NCBI GenBank assembly: GCA_019694555.1
Contig: JAIBBS010000086.1
Coordinates: 1 to 33,925, forward strand
Origin: Nannocystaceae bacterium
GTDB taxonomy: Bacteria; Myxococcota_A; Polyangia; Nannocystales; Nannocystaceae
Direction: 5' to 3'
DNA: 33,925 nucleotides
The translations under genes and the position numbers were made by a program. The notes below the pieces were generated by a model. It had not been told where the DNA came from and searched no databases. It saw nothing but the letters and a program-made list of their open reading frames with translations. Shown here piece by piece: positions 8,541 to 16,947 of this stretch. Position 1 is the first letter of the stretch, and each line of letters opens with the position of its first letter.

Positions 8541-9761
8541 ATGCGTCTGCCCGCGCTCGCTCGCCTGATCCCCACGCTGTCGATCCTCGCCTGCAGTGCG
8601 CCCGCGGACACCGGCGAGAGCGAGGCCAGCTCCGGCGGCGGCGACGGCACCAGCGTCGGCACCGGCGCGACCACCACGGCATCGAGCACGGGCACCGCCG
8701 ACAGCGGCACCACCGGCGACGCGACCGTGATCGGCCTGGGCCCCGGACCCCATGCCGTCGGTCACGCGAGCGCGCCGCTGCAGCTGGGCGACGGCCGCAC
8801 CGCGACCGTCGAGTTCTGGTACCCCGCGGCCGAGGGCAGCAGCGGCGAGCCCGACAGCTTGGTCGACTTCGAGCCCGCGGGCGAGCGCCACGATGCGTTG
8901 GCGCCGCTGGTCACCGACGCGCCCGAGCCGTGCACGCGCAAGCAGAGCGCCTCGCTGCGCGACGCCGCCGCGGCGCCCGGGCCGTGGCCGACCGTGGTGT
9001 TCTCGCACTGCTCCAACTGCCTGCGGATCTCGGGGCTGTCGCTGGCCGAACGCCTCGCGAGCTGGGGCTTCGTCGTCGCCGCGCCCGATCACGAGGGCAA
9101 CACGCTGTACGACTGGCTCGCGAACACCAGCGTGGGCGTGAGCGCGGAGTTCCTGCCGGTGCGCGGTGCCGACGTCGTCGCGGTCATCGACGCGCTCGCG
9201 GCCGACGACGCCGCGCTGCCGGCGAGCGTGCGTGGCCTCGCCGACACCGCGCGGCTGGGCGTCATGGGCCACTCGTTCGGCTCGGTCACCACCGGCTTCG
9301 TCGCGCAGTCCGACGCGCGCGTGCAGGCCGCGGTCGCGATCGCAGCGCCGGTCGAGAACCCGGTGCTGCCCGGCGTCGCGGTGGCCGACATCCACGTGCC
9401 ACTGCTGATGCTGCTGGCGCAGGAGGACCACAGCATCCTCGAGATCGGCAACAGCCTGATCCGCAGCAACTTCGCCGACGCCAACAGCCCCGCGTGGTTG
9501 GTCGAGTTCGTCGACGCGGGTCACTGGTCGTTCTCGGACATCTGCGCGTTGACCGAGGACTTCACGCCCGGTTGCGGCGAAGACACCCGCCAGGTGGAGC
9601 CGCACGAGCCGTTCAGCTACGTCGACATCGAAGCCACCCGCGCGCGTGGTGCCGACTGGGTCGCGGTGTTCTTCGCCGCGCACCTGCTCGACGACGCGGC
9701 CGCGCAGCAGTGGCTGGCCGAGGCGGCGTCCGACGACGCGATCGCCGTGCAGTCCCACTGA
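8541..9761 (+). CDS. Alpha/beta-hydrolase lipoprotein
   Basis: A 406-residue exported lipoprotein. The signal peptide ends in LSILAC (C18), followed by a Ser/Thr/Gly linker to about residue 62. The rest looks like a PAF-acetylhydrolase or dienelactone-hydrolase-type alpha/beta hydrolase. The nucleophile elbow is GHSFG (S245). A likely acid is in QEDHS (D296) and a likely base in DAGHWSF (H328). The segment WPTVVFSHC before the elbow suits the oxyanion strand. It probably acts as an esterase or lipase at the outer membrane or cell surface; the substrate is unknown. The start at 8541 is supported by the signal peptide and by the -10 box at 8527; an in-frame start at 8505 would place residues in front of the signal. 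Confidence 0.83.
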   Translation: MRLPALARLIPTLSILACSAPADTGESEASSGGGDGTSVGTGATTTASSTGTADSGTTGDATVIGLGPGPHAVGHASAPLQLGDGRTATVEFWYPAAEGSSGEPDSLVDFEPAGERHDALAPLVTDAPEPCTRKQSASLRDAAAAPGPWPTVVFSHCSNCLRISGLSLAERLASWGFVVAAPDHEGNTLYDWLANTSVGVSAEFLPVRGADVVAVIDALAADDAALPASVRGLADTARLGVMGHSFGSVTTGFVAQSDARVQAAVAIAAPVENPVLPGVAVADIHVPLLMLLAQEDHSILEIGNSLIRSNFADANSPAWLVEFVDAGHWSFSDICALTEDFTPGCGEDTRQVEPHEPFSYVDIEATRARGADWVAVFFAAHLLDDAAAQQWLAEAASDDAIAVQSH

Positions 9762-9860
9762 CGGCGCGCGCCGTCCCACGACCGCGACAGCGCGAACGGT
9801 CGTTCTCGACGCGTGTCACCCGACTTGCATCGCTGCGATGCCCGGGCGAGCATCGTCGCG

Positions 9861-11990
9861 ATGACGATGTCACGGCGATGGACTGCGGCGGTGGTGCTGG
9901 GCTTGGCGGCGGGATGCGGCGGCGACGACGTGTCCAGCGGTGGCAGCAGCGGAACCAGCGGCAGCGGCGAGAGCAGCTCGGGCGGCAGTGCGACCACGAC
10001 CGCCGACAGCAGCGGCGGATCGAGCTCGGGCGGCGGCAGCTCGAGCGGGCCCGACCCCGACACCAGCGGCAGCACCGGCGGCAGCAGCAGCTCCGGCGCG
10101 GACTCGGGCTCGAGCAGCAGCGGCGGCGTGGTCGGGACCCCGGCCGACTTCTTCGTGCGCATCGAGAACATCTCCGGCACCTCGGTGTTGCCCAGCTCGA
10201 TCTCCGCGGCGCTGTGGCTCGAGCACGGGCTCGGCTCCACGCCGGTGCTCTCGGGTCTCGATCAAGCGGATCCCGGCGACGGCCTGGTACCGCTGGCCGA
10301 GGACGGCGACGGCACCACGCTGCTGGCCTCGGTGTCCGCGCGCGATGCCGTCGTGCAGGCCGATCTCACCGATCCGCTCGCACCCGGCGAGATGCTCGAG
10401 TTCGAGTTCACCGCGCAGCAGGGCAACCGCCTGTCGCTGTTCACCGGCCTGGGCGGCGCCAACGACATCGTCCTCGGCACCGGCCCGGTGGGGCTGTCGC
10501 TGTTCCACAACAACGGCACGCCGCAGGAGGAGCGCGACGTCAGCAGCGTGCTCGCGCTGTACCAGGTCGGCAGCGAGTTCAACCAAGCCCCGGGCATGGG
10601 CCAGTACCAGCAGCAGACCCAGACCGTCGGCAACACCGGCATGGACGAGTCCGGCCAGGTGGTGCTGTTCGAGTCGCCCACGCGCGCGCTGCCGCAGCCG
10701 CGCGCGATCATCGACGTCGACGTCGCCGAGGACATCGCGACGCCGGGTCTGTTCACCATCACGGTGAGCAACATCGGCGACAGCGGCCGCGGCACCGTGT
10801 TCGGTTCGCTCTCGCCGCTGCTGTGGGTGCAGCACGACGAGACCTTCGAGTTCTTCACCGTGGGCGGCACCGTCGCCGACGTCGCCGGCCTGGAGGCGTT
10901 CGCCGAGGACGGCGATCCGACCGAGCTCGCGACCACGCTCGCCGGTGCCACCGGGGTCGGCGACTCCGCGGTGGTGGACTCGGTCGCGCAGCCCGGCGAC
11001 AGCTTCCAGTTCACGGTGCAGGCCGGCGCGGGCACGGCCCGCTTCGTCACGCTCGCGACGATGGTGCAGGACAGCAACTGCGCCTTCATTGCGCCGTGGC
11101 CCGGCGGTGTCGCGCTGGCGGCCGAGGACGGCACGCCGCGATCGCTGGCCGACATCGAGGAGGACTTCCAGCGCCTGCTGGTGCTGTGGGACGCCGGCAG
11201 CGAGGCCCACGAGGTGCCCGGCGTCGGCGCGAACACGCAGACGCAGCAGCTGGTGCCCAACCAAGGTGAGGAGCTCGGCGGCACGATCGCACCGTGGTCC
11301 GACGGCAACAACGATCTCGCGGGCAGCCTCGCGGGCGGCTTCTTGCAGGTGACGATCGTGAACGCCGGCATGCCCGGGCAGTTCGACGTGACGATCGAGA
11401 ACACCTCCGGTGGCACCGCGTTCCCCGGCGCGCTGGCGGCGATGGTGTGGGCGGTGCACGACAGCAGCGTGTCCATGTTCGACGAGGGCGCGGCCGCTTC
11501 GCCCTCGCTCGAGGCCCTGGCCGAGGACGCCGACGGCAGCGCGATGCTCGGCGATCTGCAGGGCGACGGCGGCGTGGTCGCGAGCGACCTCATCGGCGGC
11601 GCGCTCGGGCCCGGCGACAGCACCAACTTCACCATCGATGCCGACGCCGGCGCGTTCAACTTCAGCTTCGCCGCGATGGTGGTGCCGTCCAACGACACCT
11701 TCGTCGCGACGATCCCCGGCGGCATCGCGTTGTTCGACGACGCCGGCGATCCGCTGACGGACCCCCAACTCGCGCTCGCCGTCGCCGACGGCGTGCGCGC
11801 GTGGGAGGCCGGCACCGAGGCCAACCAGGCCGGCGCGATCGGGCGCGATCAGTTCCCGCGCCAGGACGCCGACGGCGACGGCGTCGACGAGGGCAACGGC
11901 CTCATCCGCTTCGCCGACGACGACCCGGTGTGGGTGTGGCCCGCGCCCGATCAGCTGGTGCGCGTGACCGTGGGTCCCGCAGGCAACTGA
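9861..11990 (+). CDS. Lipoprotein with three spondin-N-like domains
   Basis: A 709-residue exported protein. The signal ends in GLAAGC (C19) and is followed by a Ser/Gly linker to about residue 95. Three repeats of about 150 residues follow (about 96-245, 281-430, 494-640). Each has a strand such as FVRIENISG or FDVTIENTSGG, a region with WxxH (LWVQHD, VWAVHD), a GLExLAEDG-like segment and a closing xAGxExNxxPGxG motif. This pattern matches the bacterial Spondin_N family from memory. Eukaryotic spondin domains act in extracellular adhesion, so a surface or matrix role is plausible. The C-terminus ends in a short VWVWPAPDQ strand. GAGCAT ends 7 nt before the ATG and resembles the leaderless box used elsewhere, with a G in place of the first T. 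Confidence 0.75.
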   Translation: MTMSRRWTAAVVLGLAAGCGGDDVSSGGSSGTSGSGESSSGGSATTTADSSGGSSSGGGSSSGPDPDTSGSTGGSSSSGADSGSSSSGGVVGTPADFFVRIENISGTSVLPSSISAALWLEHGLGSTPVLSGLDQADPGDGLVPLAEDGDGTTLLASVSARDAVVQADLTDPLAPGEMLEFEFTAQQGNRLSLFTGLGGANDIVLGTGPVGLSLFHNNGTPQEERDVSSVLALYQVGSEFNQAPGMGQYQQQTQTVGNTGMDESGQVVLFESPTRALPQPRAIIDVDVAEDIATPGLFTITVSNIGDSGRGTVFGSLSPLLWVQHDETFEFFTVGGTVADVAGLEAFAEDGDPTELATTLAGATGVGDSAVVDSVAQPGDSFQFTVQAGAGTARFVTLATMVQDSNCAFIAPWPGGVALAAEDGTPRSLADIEEDFQRLLVLWDAGSEAHEVPGVGANTQTQQLVPNQGEELGGTIAPWSDGNNDLAGSLAGGFLQVTIVNAGMPGQFDVTIENTSGGTAFPGALAAMVWAVHDSSVSMFDEGAAASPSLEALAEDADGSAMLGDLQGDGGVVASDLIGGALGPGDSTNFTIDADAGAFNFSFAAMVVPSNDTFVATIPGGIALFDDAGDPLTDPQLALAVADGVRAWEAGTEANQAGAIGRDQFPRQDADGDGVDEGNGLIRFADDDPVWVWPAPDQLVRVTVGPAGN

Positions 11991-12030
11991 GAGGCTCCAG
12001 CGTCCTCTCCAGAGACCGGGCCGCGGGCGT

Positions 12031-12288
12031 TCACGCTCGCGCGGCGGCCAACGACCGCAGCCGCCGCGCGAGATCGATCGCGAGTCCGGTGTTGAGCGCG
12101 AACACGGCCACGAACATCACCACGTGCAGCCGCGGCGCCAGCGTCTCGAGCGTCAGCTCGACGTAGGTCAGCACCACCGCACCCGCGATCATGAGCAGCG
12201 CCGAGATCGACGGCAGCCCGGCGACGAGGTGGCCCAGGCCGGGCATGAAGAAGTTGAGCACCACCGCGAGCTTGTCTTTGCGCGTCAT
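12031..12288 (-). CDS. Small membrane protein (TM2-like)
   Basis: An 85-residue protein with three hydrophobic segments. The N-terminus contains NFFMPGLGHLVAG, resembling the FLPGLGQxYxG start of small TM2-type membrane proteins. The last helix is followed by an Arg-rich cytoplasmic tail (LARRLRSLAAARA). The start is ATG 12288 with a good Shine-Dalgarno sequence (AAGGAGAT, read on the minus strand at 12303-12296). It lies 104 bp downstream of the methyltransferase gene on the same strand. No function is recognised. Confidence 0.75.
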   Translation of the reverse strand: MTRKDKLAVVLNFFMPGLGHLVAGLPSISALLMIAGAVVLTYVELTLETLAPRLHVVMFVAVFALNTGLAIDLARRLRSLAAARA

Positions 12289-12289
12289 G

Positions 12290-12308
12290 GACCGAATCTC
12301 CTTCGGTC
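12290..12308 (-). promoter_or_regulatory. Hairpin presenting the Shine-Dalgarno sequence
   Basis: On the minus strand the sequence is GACCGAA, GGAGA, TTCGGTC: a perfect 7-bp stem whose 5-base loop is the Shine-Dalgarno core. The stem ends one base before the ATG at 12288. It could tune translation of the small membrane protein by displaying or hiding the ribosome site, or be bound by a protein. Confidence 0.45.
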
Positions 12309-12392
12309 AGTGTGGGCCGCACTCGCGGCGACGACCGCCGCGCACCCGTCCAGCGGTGCCGCGCGATCGTCCGAATCGACGGATCCCAGCGC

Positions 12393-13205
12393 TCACGCGC
12401 GTGTGCCGGTCGCCACGTTCGCGATCATCGTCAGCGTGTGCGGCCCCGGCCCGAACGCTGCCTCGAGGCCGTCGTACAGCCGCTGCTGCATCGCCGGCCA
12501 CGCCGCACCGCTGCGCTCGCGCAGCAGCGCGACCGGGGCGTTGCTGCGGACCATCGATTCGACCAGCGCCGCGGTCGTGGGCGCGCGATCGCTGGCGCTG
12601 ACCTCGGCGACCTCGACGTCGACGAAGCCCGCGGCCGACATCTCGCGCGCGCAGTCGGCCGCGGTCGTCAGCGGCAGCACGCGCGGCGGGGACGCGGGCG
12701 CGCCGCTGAGCTCACCCAGCAAGCGGAACAACGTCTCGAGCAGCGGGATCCGGGCCGCCGGCACCCAGCTGGTCACGACCGCACGACCGCCGGGTCGCAG
12801 CACCCGCAGCAGCTCGCGCAAGCCGCGATCGCGATCGGGGAAGAACATCAGCCCGAACATCGATGCCGCCGCGTCGACACTCGCGTCGGCCCACGGCAAC
12901 GCCATGCCGTCGCCGACCTCGGCCGCGACCGTCAGCGACTCGGCCTGCGCCCGCGCACGCAACAGCGCGATCATCGGTGGCGAGAAGTCGATCGCGCGCA
13001 CGGTCGCGCCCTGCCGCGCGGCCAGCAGCGCCAGCGTGCCCGGTCCGCACGCGACGTCGGCGAGCGTGCGTCCCTGCGCGCCGCCCAGTCGCACCAGCGC
13101 ATCGCGGGCGAAGACCTCGAACAGCGGCATGACGTCCTGGGCGTAGCCCTCGGCCACGAGGTTCCACGGCAGCGGCGTCGCGAGCGGCGAGGGTGCGTCG
13201 GTCAT
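12393..13205 (-). CDS. Class I SAM-dependent methyltransferase
   Basis: A 270-residue cytoplasmic methyltransferase. Motif I is VACGPGTLA (51-59), followed by the acidic end of strand 2 (AIDFSPPMI), a VGDGMALPWADASVDAAAS segment and LRPGGRAVVTSWV, all in the order of the Methyltransf_11/25 family. The N-terminal WNLVAEGYAQ resembles the UbiE/COQ5-like group that methylates small molecules. The gene overlaps the upstream cupin gene by four bases (ATGA), so the two are probably translationally coupled. The substrate cannot be told from sequence. Confidence 0.88.
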   Translation of the reverse strand: MTDAPSPLATPLPWNLVAEGYAQDVMPLFEVFARDALVRLGGAQGRTLADVACGPGTLALLAARQGATVRAIDFSPPMIALLRARAQAESLTVAAEVGDGMALPWADASVDAAASMFGLMFFPDRDRGLRELLRVLRPGGRAVVTSWVPAARIPLLETLFRLLGELSGAPASPPRVLPLTTAADCAREMSAAGFVDVEVAEVSASDRAPTTAALVESMVRSNAPVALLRERSGAAWPAMQQRLYDGLEAAFGPGPHTLTMIANVATGTRA

Positions 13206-13573
13206 GGCGCCGAGGATACGTCGCCGCCGTGCACCCTCGCGCTGCCCCCGGGATCGGCCACGTGGACGGCGAGCCAGCGCGCTCCGGACGTGGTCGCGAT
13301 CACACGATGCGGCGTGCGGGCGGGCAGCAGCAGCCAGTCGCCGGGCGCGAGCTCGATGCGCTCACCTGCGACCTCGAGCACCGCGGTGCCCACCAGCAGC
13401 GCGACCCACTCGTCGTCGTCCTGATCCATCGTCATGACCGGCGGCGCCGCCGAGCTGACGATGTGCTCCAGCCGCAGCTGGGCCCCCGCGGCCACACCGC
13501 GACGCCACAGCGTCACGTGGCTCTCGCCGATCTCCGGAGCCTCGCCATCGTCGTAGAGGTTGCCGCGCAGCAT
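13202..13573 (-). CDS. Cupin-domain protein
   Basis: A 123-residue single-domain cupin. It has DQDDDEWVALLVG, then VLEVAGERIELAPGDWLLLPARTPHRV, matching the two cupin motifs. The first motif lacks its usual first histidine pair, while E and the PxxxPHRV histidine are kept, so metal binding may be altered. The start is ATG 13573, supported by CACAAT ending 6 nt upstream on the minus strand. The open frame continues upstream but would overlap the divergent lipoprotein gene. The last codons overlap the methyltransferase start. Such small cupins often act as sugar or metabolite binding proteins or isomerases; the exact role is unknown. Confidence 0.8.
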   Translation of the reverse strand: MLRGNLYDDGEAPEIGESHVTLWRRGVAAGAQLRLEHIVSSAAPPVMTMDQDDDEWVALLVGTAVLEVAGERIELAPGDWLLLPARTPHRVIATTSGARWLAVHVADPGGSARVHGGDVSSAP

Positions 13574-13640
13574 GGCGCGATTGTGCGCCAGCTCGGCCCG
13601 ATCTGGACTGGCCGCGCGCGCACGTGTCACCATCGCTGTC

Positions 13641-16208
13641 ATGCGCATGCTTGGCCTGCAGAAGACGACCCTCGCCGCGATGATGGTGGCGCTCTCGTCC
13701 GCGTGCGGCGGCGGGGATGCCGTCACCAGCACCAGCGCCAGCGGCAGCGCCGAGGGCAGCAGCACCGCCGGCGGCAGCTCGGCCGGCGGCTCCGGCAGCG
13801 GCTCGGCAGACTCCGGCTCCGGCGGCGGCTCGGGCGGTTCGAGCAGCGGGCAAGCGGACAGCAGCGGCGGCAGCAGCAGCGGCGGCAGCAGCGACACCAG
13901 CAGCGGCTCGACCACCGCCGAGCCCTGTGGCTCCGACGCGGAGTGCGACGACGGCAACCCCTGCAGCGCCGATCACTGCGGCGCAGGCTTCTGCTCGCAC
14001 GACGCGATCAACGGTCAGCCCGCGCCCACCGGCCAGACCGACGGCGACTGCCAGGTGATCTTGTGCATCAACGGCATCTCGCAGTCGACCAACAGCGACA
14101 ACGACGTGCCCGACGACGGCAACGTGTGCACCGACGATCTGTGCATGGGCGGCGTGCCGTCGAACCCCGACTTCCCCGCCGGCACGCCGTGCAACCAGGT
14201 CGGCGTGTGCGACGGCAACGGCGCGTGCAGCGAGTGCATCAGCCCCGACGACTGCGATCAGTTCCCGGTCGACGACGACTGCCAGATGCGCACCTGCGAG
14301 GCCAACACCTGCGGCCAGGTCTTCACCGACGCCGACACCGAGATCGGCATGCAGGTGCCGGCCGACTGCCACGTGGTCGTGTGCGACGGCGCCGGCGGTA
14401 CGGTCGCGAACGTCGACGACGCCGACGTGCCCGACGACGGCCTCGAGTGCACCGTCGACAGCTGCGACGCCGGCGTGCCCTCGAACGATCCGGTGCCCGC
14501 GGGCACACCGTGCCTGGCGGGGCTGTGCGACGGCCAGGGCGGCTGCGTCGGTTGCCTCGATCCCGGCGACTGCGGCGGCGTCGACACCTTCTGCCGCACG
14601 TACACCTGTACCGACGGCGAGTGCGGTGTCGACGACACGCCCGACGGCACACCGCTGCCCGCGGCGGACCAGACCGACCACGACTGCCAGCAGCTGCAGT
14701 GCGACGGCAACGGCAACATCGTCGCGGTGCCCGACGACACCGACGTGCCGGTCGACGACGGCAACGACTGCACCGACGAGGTCTGCAACGGCGGCAATCC
14801 GGATCATCCCGACCTGCCGATCGACACCGACTGCAGCAGCAACGGCGGCCAGGTCTGCGACGGCGCCGGCACCTGCGTCGAGTGCAACAGCGACGGCCAG
14901 TGCCCCAGCGGCCCGCAGTGCAATCAAGCCGCGTGCAACGCCCACGTGTGCGAGCTCGAGGCCACGCCCGGCGTCGCGTGCAACGACGGCGCGTTCTGTA
15001 CCAGCAACGACACCTGCAACGCCCTGGGCGCGTGCGTCGGCGGTGGCGACCCCTGCCCCGGCCCCGACGGCGACAGCAACTGCGCCGAGACCTGCAACGA
15101 GGCCACCGACAGCTGCACCGGCAACGATGCCAACGGCGCGGCCTGCAGCGACGGCTTGTTCTGCACCACCGGCGACGTGTGCGACGGCGCGGGCACTTGC
15201 CAGGGCGGTGGCAACCCCTGCGCCGCCAACGTCGGCGACAACGACAACGACTGCACCGAGAGCTGCAACGAGGGCACCGACAGCTGCATCAACAACGATC
15301 CCAACGGCTCGGCCTGCAACGACGGCTCGTTCTGCACCGCGACCGACACCTGCACCAACGGCGTGTGCGGCGGCACCGGCAACCCCTGTGCCGCGCTGAT
15401 CGGCGACAACGACAGCGACTGTTCGGAGAACTGCAACGAGGCCGCAGACAACTGCACCAGCAACGATCCCAACGGCTCGGCGTGCAACGACGGCCTGTTC
15501 TGCACCGTGACCGATACCTGCACCGGGGGCGTGTGCGGCGGCACCGGCAACCCCTGCACCGCCAACGTCGGCGACAACGACAGCGACTGCTCCGAGTCCT
15601 GCAACGAGGCCACCAACAACTGCACCACCAACGACCCCAACGGCTCGAGCTGCAACGACGGCCTCTTCTGCACCGCGACCGACACCTGCACCGGCGGCGT
15701 GTGCGGCGGCACCGGCAACCCCTGCACCGCCAACGTCGGCGACAACGACAGCGACTGCTCCGAGTCCTGCAACGAGGCCACCAACAACTGCACCACCAAC
15801 GACCCCAACGGCTCGAGCTGCAACGACGGCCTCTTCTGCACCGCGACCGACACCTGCACCGGCGGCGTGTGCGGCGGCACCGGCAACCCCTGCCCCGGTC
15901 CCGACAACGACAACAACTGCGGCGAGTCGTGCAACGAGACCACCAACAACTGCACCGCCAGCGACCCCAACGGCTCGGCCTGCGCGGACGGGTTGTTCTG
16001 CACGCACAACGACACCTGCAGCAACGGCACCTGCGTCGGCGGGCCCGATCCGTGTCCCGGCCCCGACGGCGACACCGATTGCTCGGAGTCGTGCAACGAG
16101 GCCGCGAACAACTGCAGCACCGACGACCCCAACGGCTCGGCCTGCGACGTGTCGTGCTTCATCAACGGCTCGTGCCTCAACGGCGGCTGCGTCACGGTGT
16201 GCCCGTGA
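13641..16208 (+). CDS. Large cysteine-rich repeat lipoprotein
   Basis: An 855-residue exported lipoprotein. The signal ends in LSSAC (C22), followed by a Ser/Gly linker to about residue 93. The remainder is very rich in Cys, Asp, Asn and Gly. The first part (about 94-440) has units such as ECDDGNPCSADHC. The second part (about 441-836) is a regular array of seven units of 56-57 residues plus a partial one, each with NDPNGSxCNDGLFCTxxDTC, GNPC, GDNDSDC and SCNEAxxNC. Disulphide-stabilised rods of this kind are common in myxobacterial surface proteins. The Asp/Asn clusters might bind calcium. The start at 13641 gives a clean signal peptide. It is probably a long extracellular stalk or adhesin; the partner is unknown. 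Confidence 0.85.
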   Translation: MRMLGLQKTTLAAMMVALSSACGGGDAVTSTSASGSAEGSSTAGGSSAGGSGSGSADSGSGGGSGGSSSGQADSSGGSSSGGSSDTSSGSTTAEPCGSDAECDDGNPCSADHCGAGFCSHDAINGQPAPTGQTDGDCQVILCINGISQSTNSDNDVPDDGNVCTDDLCMGGVPSNPDFPAGTPCNQVGVCDGNGACSECISPDDCDQFPVDDDCQMRTCEANTCGQVFTDADTEIGMQVPADCHVVVCDGAGGTVANVDDADVPDDGLECTVDSCDAGVPSNDPVPAGTPCLAGLCDGQGGCVGCLDPGDCGGVDTFCRTYTCTDGECGVDDTPDGTPLPAADQTDHDCQQLQCDGNGNIVAVPDDTDVPVDDGNDCTDEVCNGGNPDHPDLPIDTDCSSNGGQVCDGAGTCVECNSDGQCPSGPQCNQAACNAHVCELEATPGVACNDGAFCTSNDTCNALGACVGGGDPCPGPDGDSNCAETCNEATDSCTGNDANGAACSDGLFCTTGDVCDGAGTCQGGGNPCAANVGDNDNDCTESCNEGTDSCINNDPNGSACNDGSFCTATDTCTNGVCGGTGNPCAALIGDNDSDCSENCNEAADNCTSNDPNGSACNDGLFCTVTDTCTGGVCGGTGNPCTANVGDNDSDCSESCNEATNNCTTNDPNGSSCNDGLFCTATDTCTGGVCGGTGNPCTANVGDNDSDCSESCNEATNNCTTNDPNGSSCNDGLFCTATDTCTGGVCGGTGNPCPGPDNDNNCGESCNETTNNCTASDPNGSACADGLFCTHNDTCSNGTCVGGPDPCPGPDGDTDCSESCNEAANNCSTDDPNGSACDVSCFINGSCLNGGCVTVCP
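14971..16149 (+). repeat. In-gene tandem array of about 168-bp units
   Basis: Seven units plus a partial eighth encode the Cys-rich 56-57 residue repeat. Two neighbouring units, 15555-15722 and 15723-15890, are identical over all 168 bases, and the match extends to about 198 bases at this offset. Other units have diverged. Recent unit duplication is therefore likely, and copy number may vary between strains. Confidence 0.9.
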
Positions 16209-16240
16209 CGCGCCGCGGCTGAGCCCGCGAGCGCGGCGCG
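16209..16240. terminator. Hairpin between convergent genes
   Basis: CGCGCCGCG (16209-16217) and its complement CGCGGCGCG (16232-16240) fill the 33-bp gap between two convergent lipoprotein genes. The stem is symmetric and could terminate transcription from both sides, but no T-run is present. Confidence 0.4.
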
Positions 16241-16241
16241 A

Positions 16242-16853
16242 TCACGCCGCCGGATCGCACACGCCGCGCGTGGGATGGCCGATGTCGAGGCAGGCCTCGA
16301 CCGGCCCGCACTCGAAGGTGCCCAGCGTGCAGAAGTTCGTGCACGAGCCCGCGTAGCACTCGAACAGGATGTCGCAGTCGGTGCCCTCGACACACGGCGC
16401 GCCGAGGTTGCCGCAGGCATCGCAGCTCTCGCACAGGCCGTACTCCACGGTCGCGAAGCGGCACACCGCGATGCCGGGACACTCCTGCAGGTCGCCGGGG
16501 TTTTGGCACATGCGACCGCCCTCGGGGATGTCGAGCTGCGGATCGAGCGGCGTGCCGCCGGCGCTGGTGCCCGAACCACCGTCGGAGCTCCCGCCGCCGC
16601 TGCTGTCGGCCGCGGTCGTGCCCTCGGTCTGTGCGCCGCTGCTGCCGCTGCCCGAGCCGTCCTCGGTCGCGGCGCTGCTGCCGTCGCTGCTGCCCGCGGT
16701 GCTCGACGACGTCTCGCCGCCGACGGTCGAGCTCGCGGTCACCGTCGCCGTGACGGTCGCGCCGCCGCTCACGCCGGGGAAGCCGCCGTCGCCGCCCACC
16801 TGGCAGGCGAGCGGGACGAGGACCGCGGCGAACGAAACGGACGGCGTGCGCAT
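16242..16853 (-). CDS. Short cysteine-rich lipoprotein
   Basis: A 203-residue exported lipoprotein. The signal ends in VPLAC (C17), followed by a long Ser/Gly/Thr linker to about residue 100. The C-terminal 90 residues hold about 18 cysteines in patterns such as CESCDACGNLGAPC, ECYAGSC and CTLGTFEC, suggesting a disulphide-knotted domain. The open frame extends further upstream, but ATG 16853 gives a proper signal peptide and avoids overlap with the divergent gene at 16948. It converges on the large Cys-rich lipoprotein. No enzymatic motif is seen; it is probably a surface protein. Confidence 0.8.
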   Translation of the reverse strand: MRTPSVSFAAVLVPLACQVGGDGGFPGVSGGATVTATVTASSTVGGETSSSTAGSSDGSSAATEDGSGSGSSGAQTEGTTAADSSGGGSSDGGSGTSAGGTPLDPQLDIPEGGRMCQNPGDLQECPGIAVCRFATVEYGLCESCDACGNLGAPCVEGTDCDILFECYAGSCTNFCTLGTFECGPVEACLDIGHPTRGVCDPAA

Positions 16854-16947
16854 GGGCGAAGGGGGGACGCGACAGGGTCGCGCGGGTTGCAGGCGGGAGC
16901 AACCCGGCGCTGTCACACCCGGCTCGCACGCCGTCGGCCAGCTCGAG

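Noticed and set aside
14971..16149. CRISPR-like regular repeat array
   Set aside because: The repeats are contiguous 168-bp coding units in one open frame with no spacers.
13193..16222. Plus-strand open frame of about 1000 codons in another frame of the Cys-rich lipoprotein
   Set aside because: Product is a long Arg/Gln-rich low-complexity chain and has no signal; the overlapping frame has a signal peptide and ordered Cys repeats.
16369..16947. Longer N-terminus for the propeller lipoprotein starting at 16369
   Set aside because: It would overlap almost the whole divergent Cys-rich lipoprotein gene and would bury the signal peptide; ATG 16948 gives a clean lipobox.
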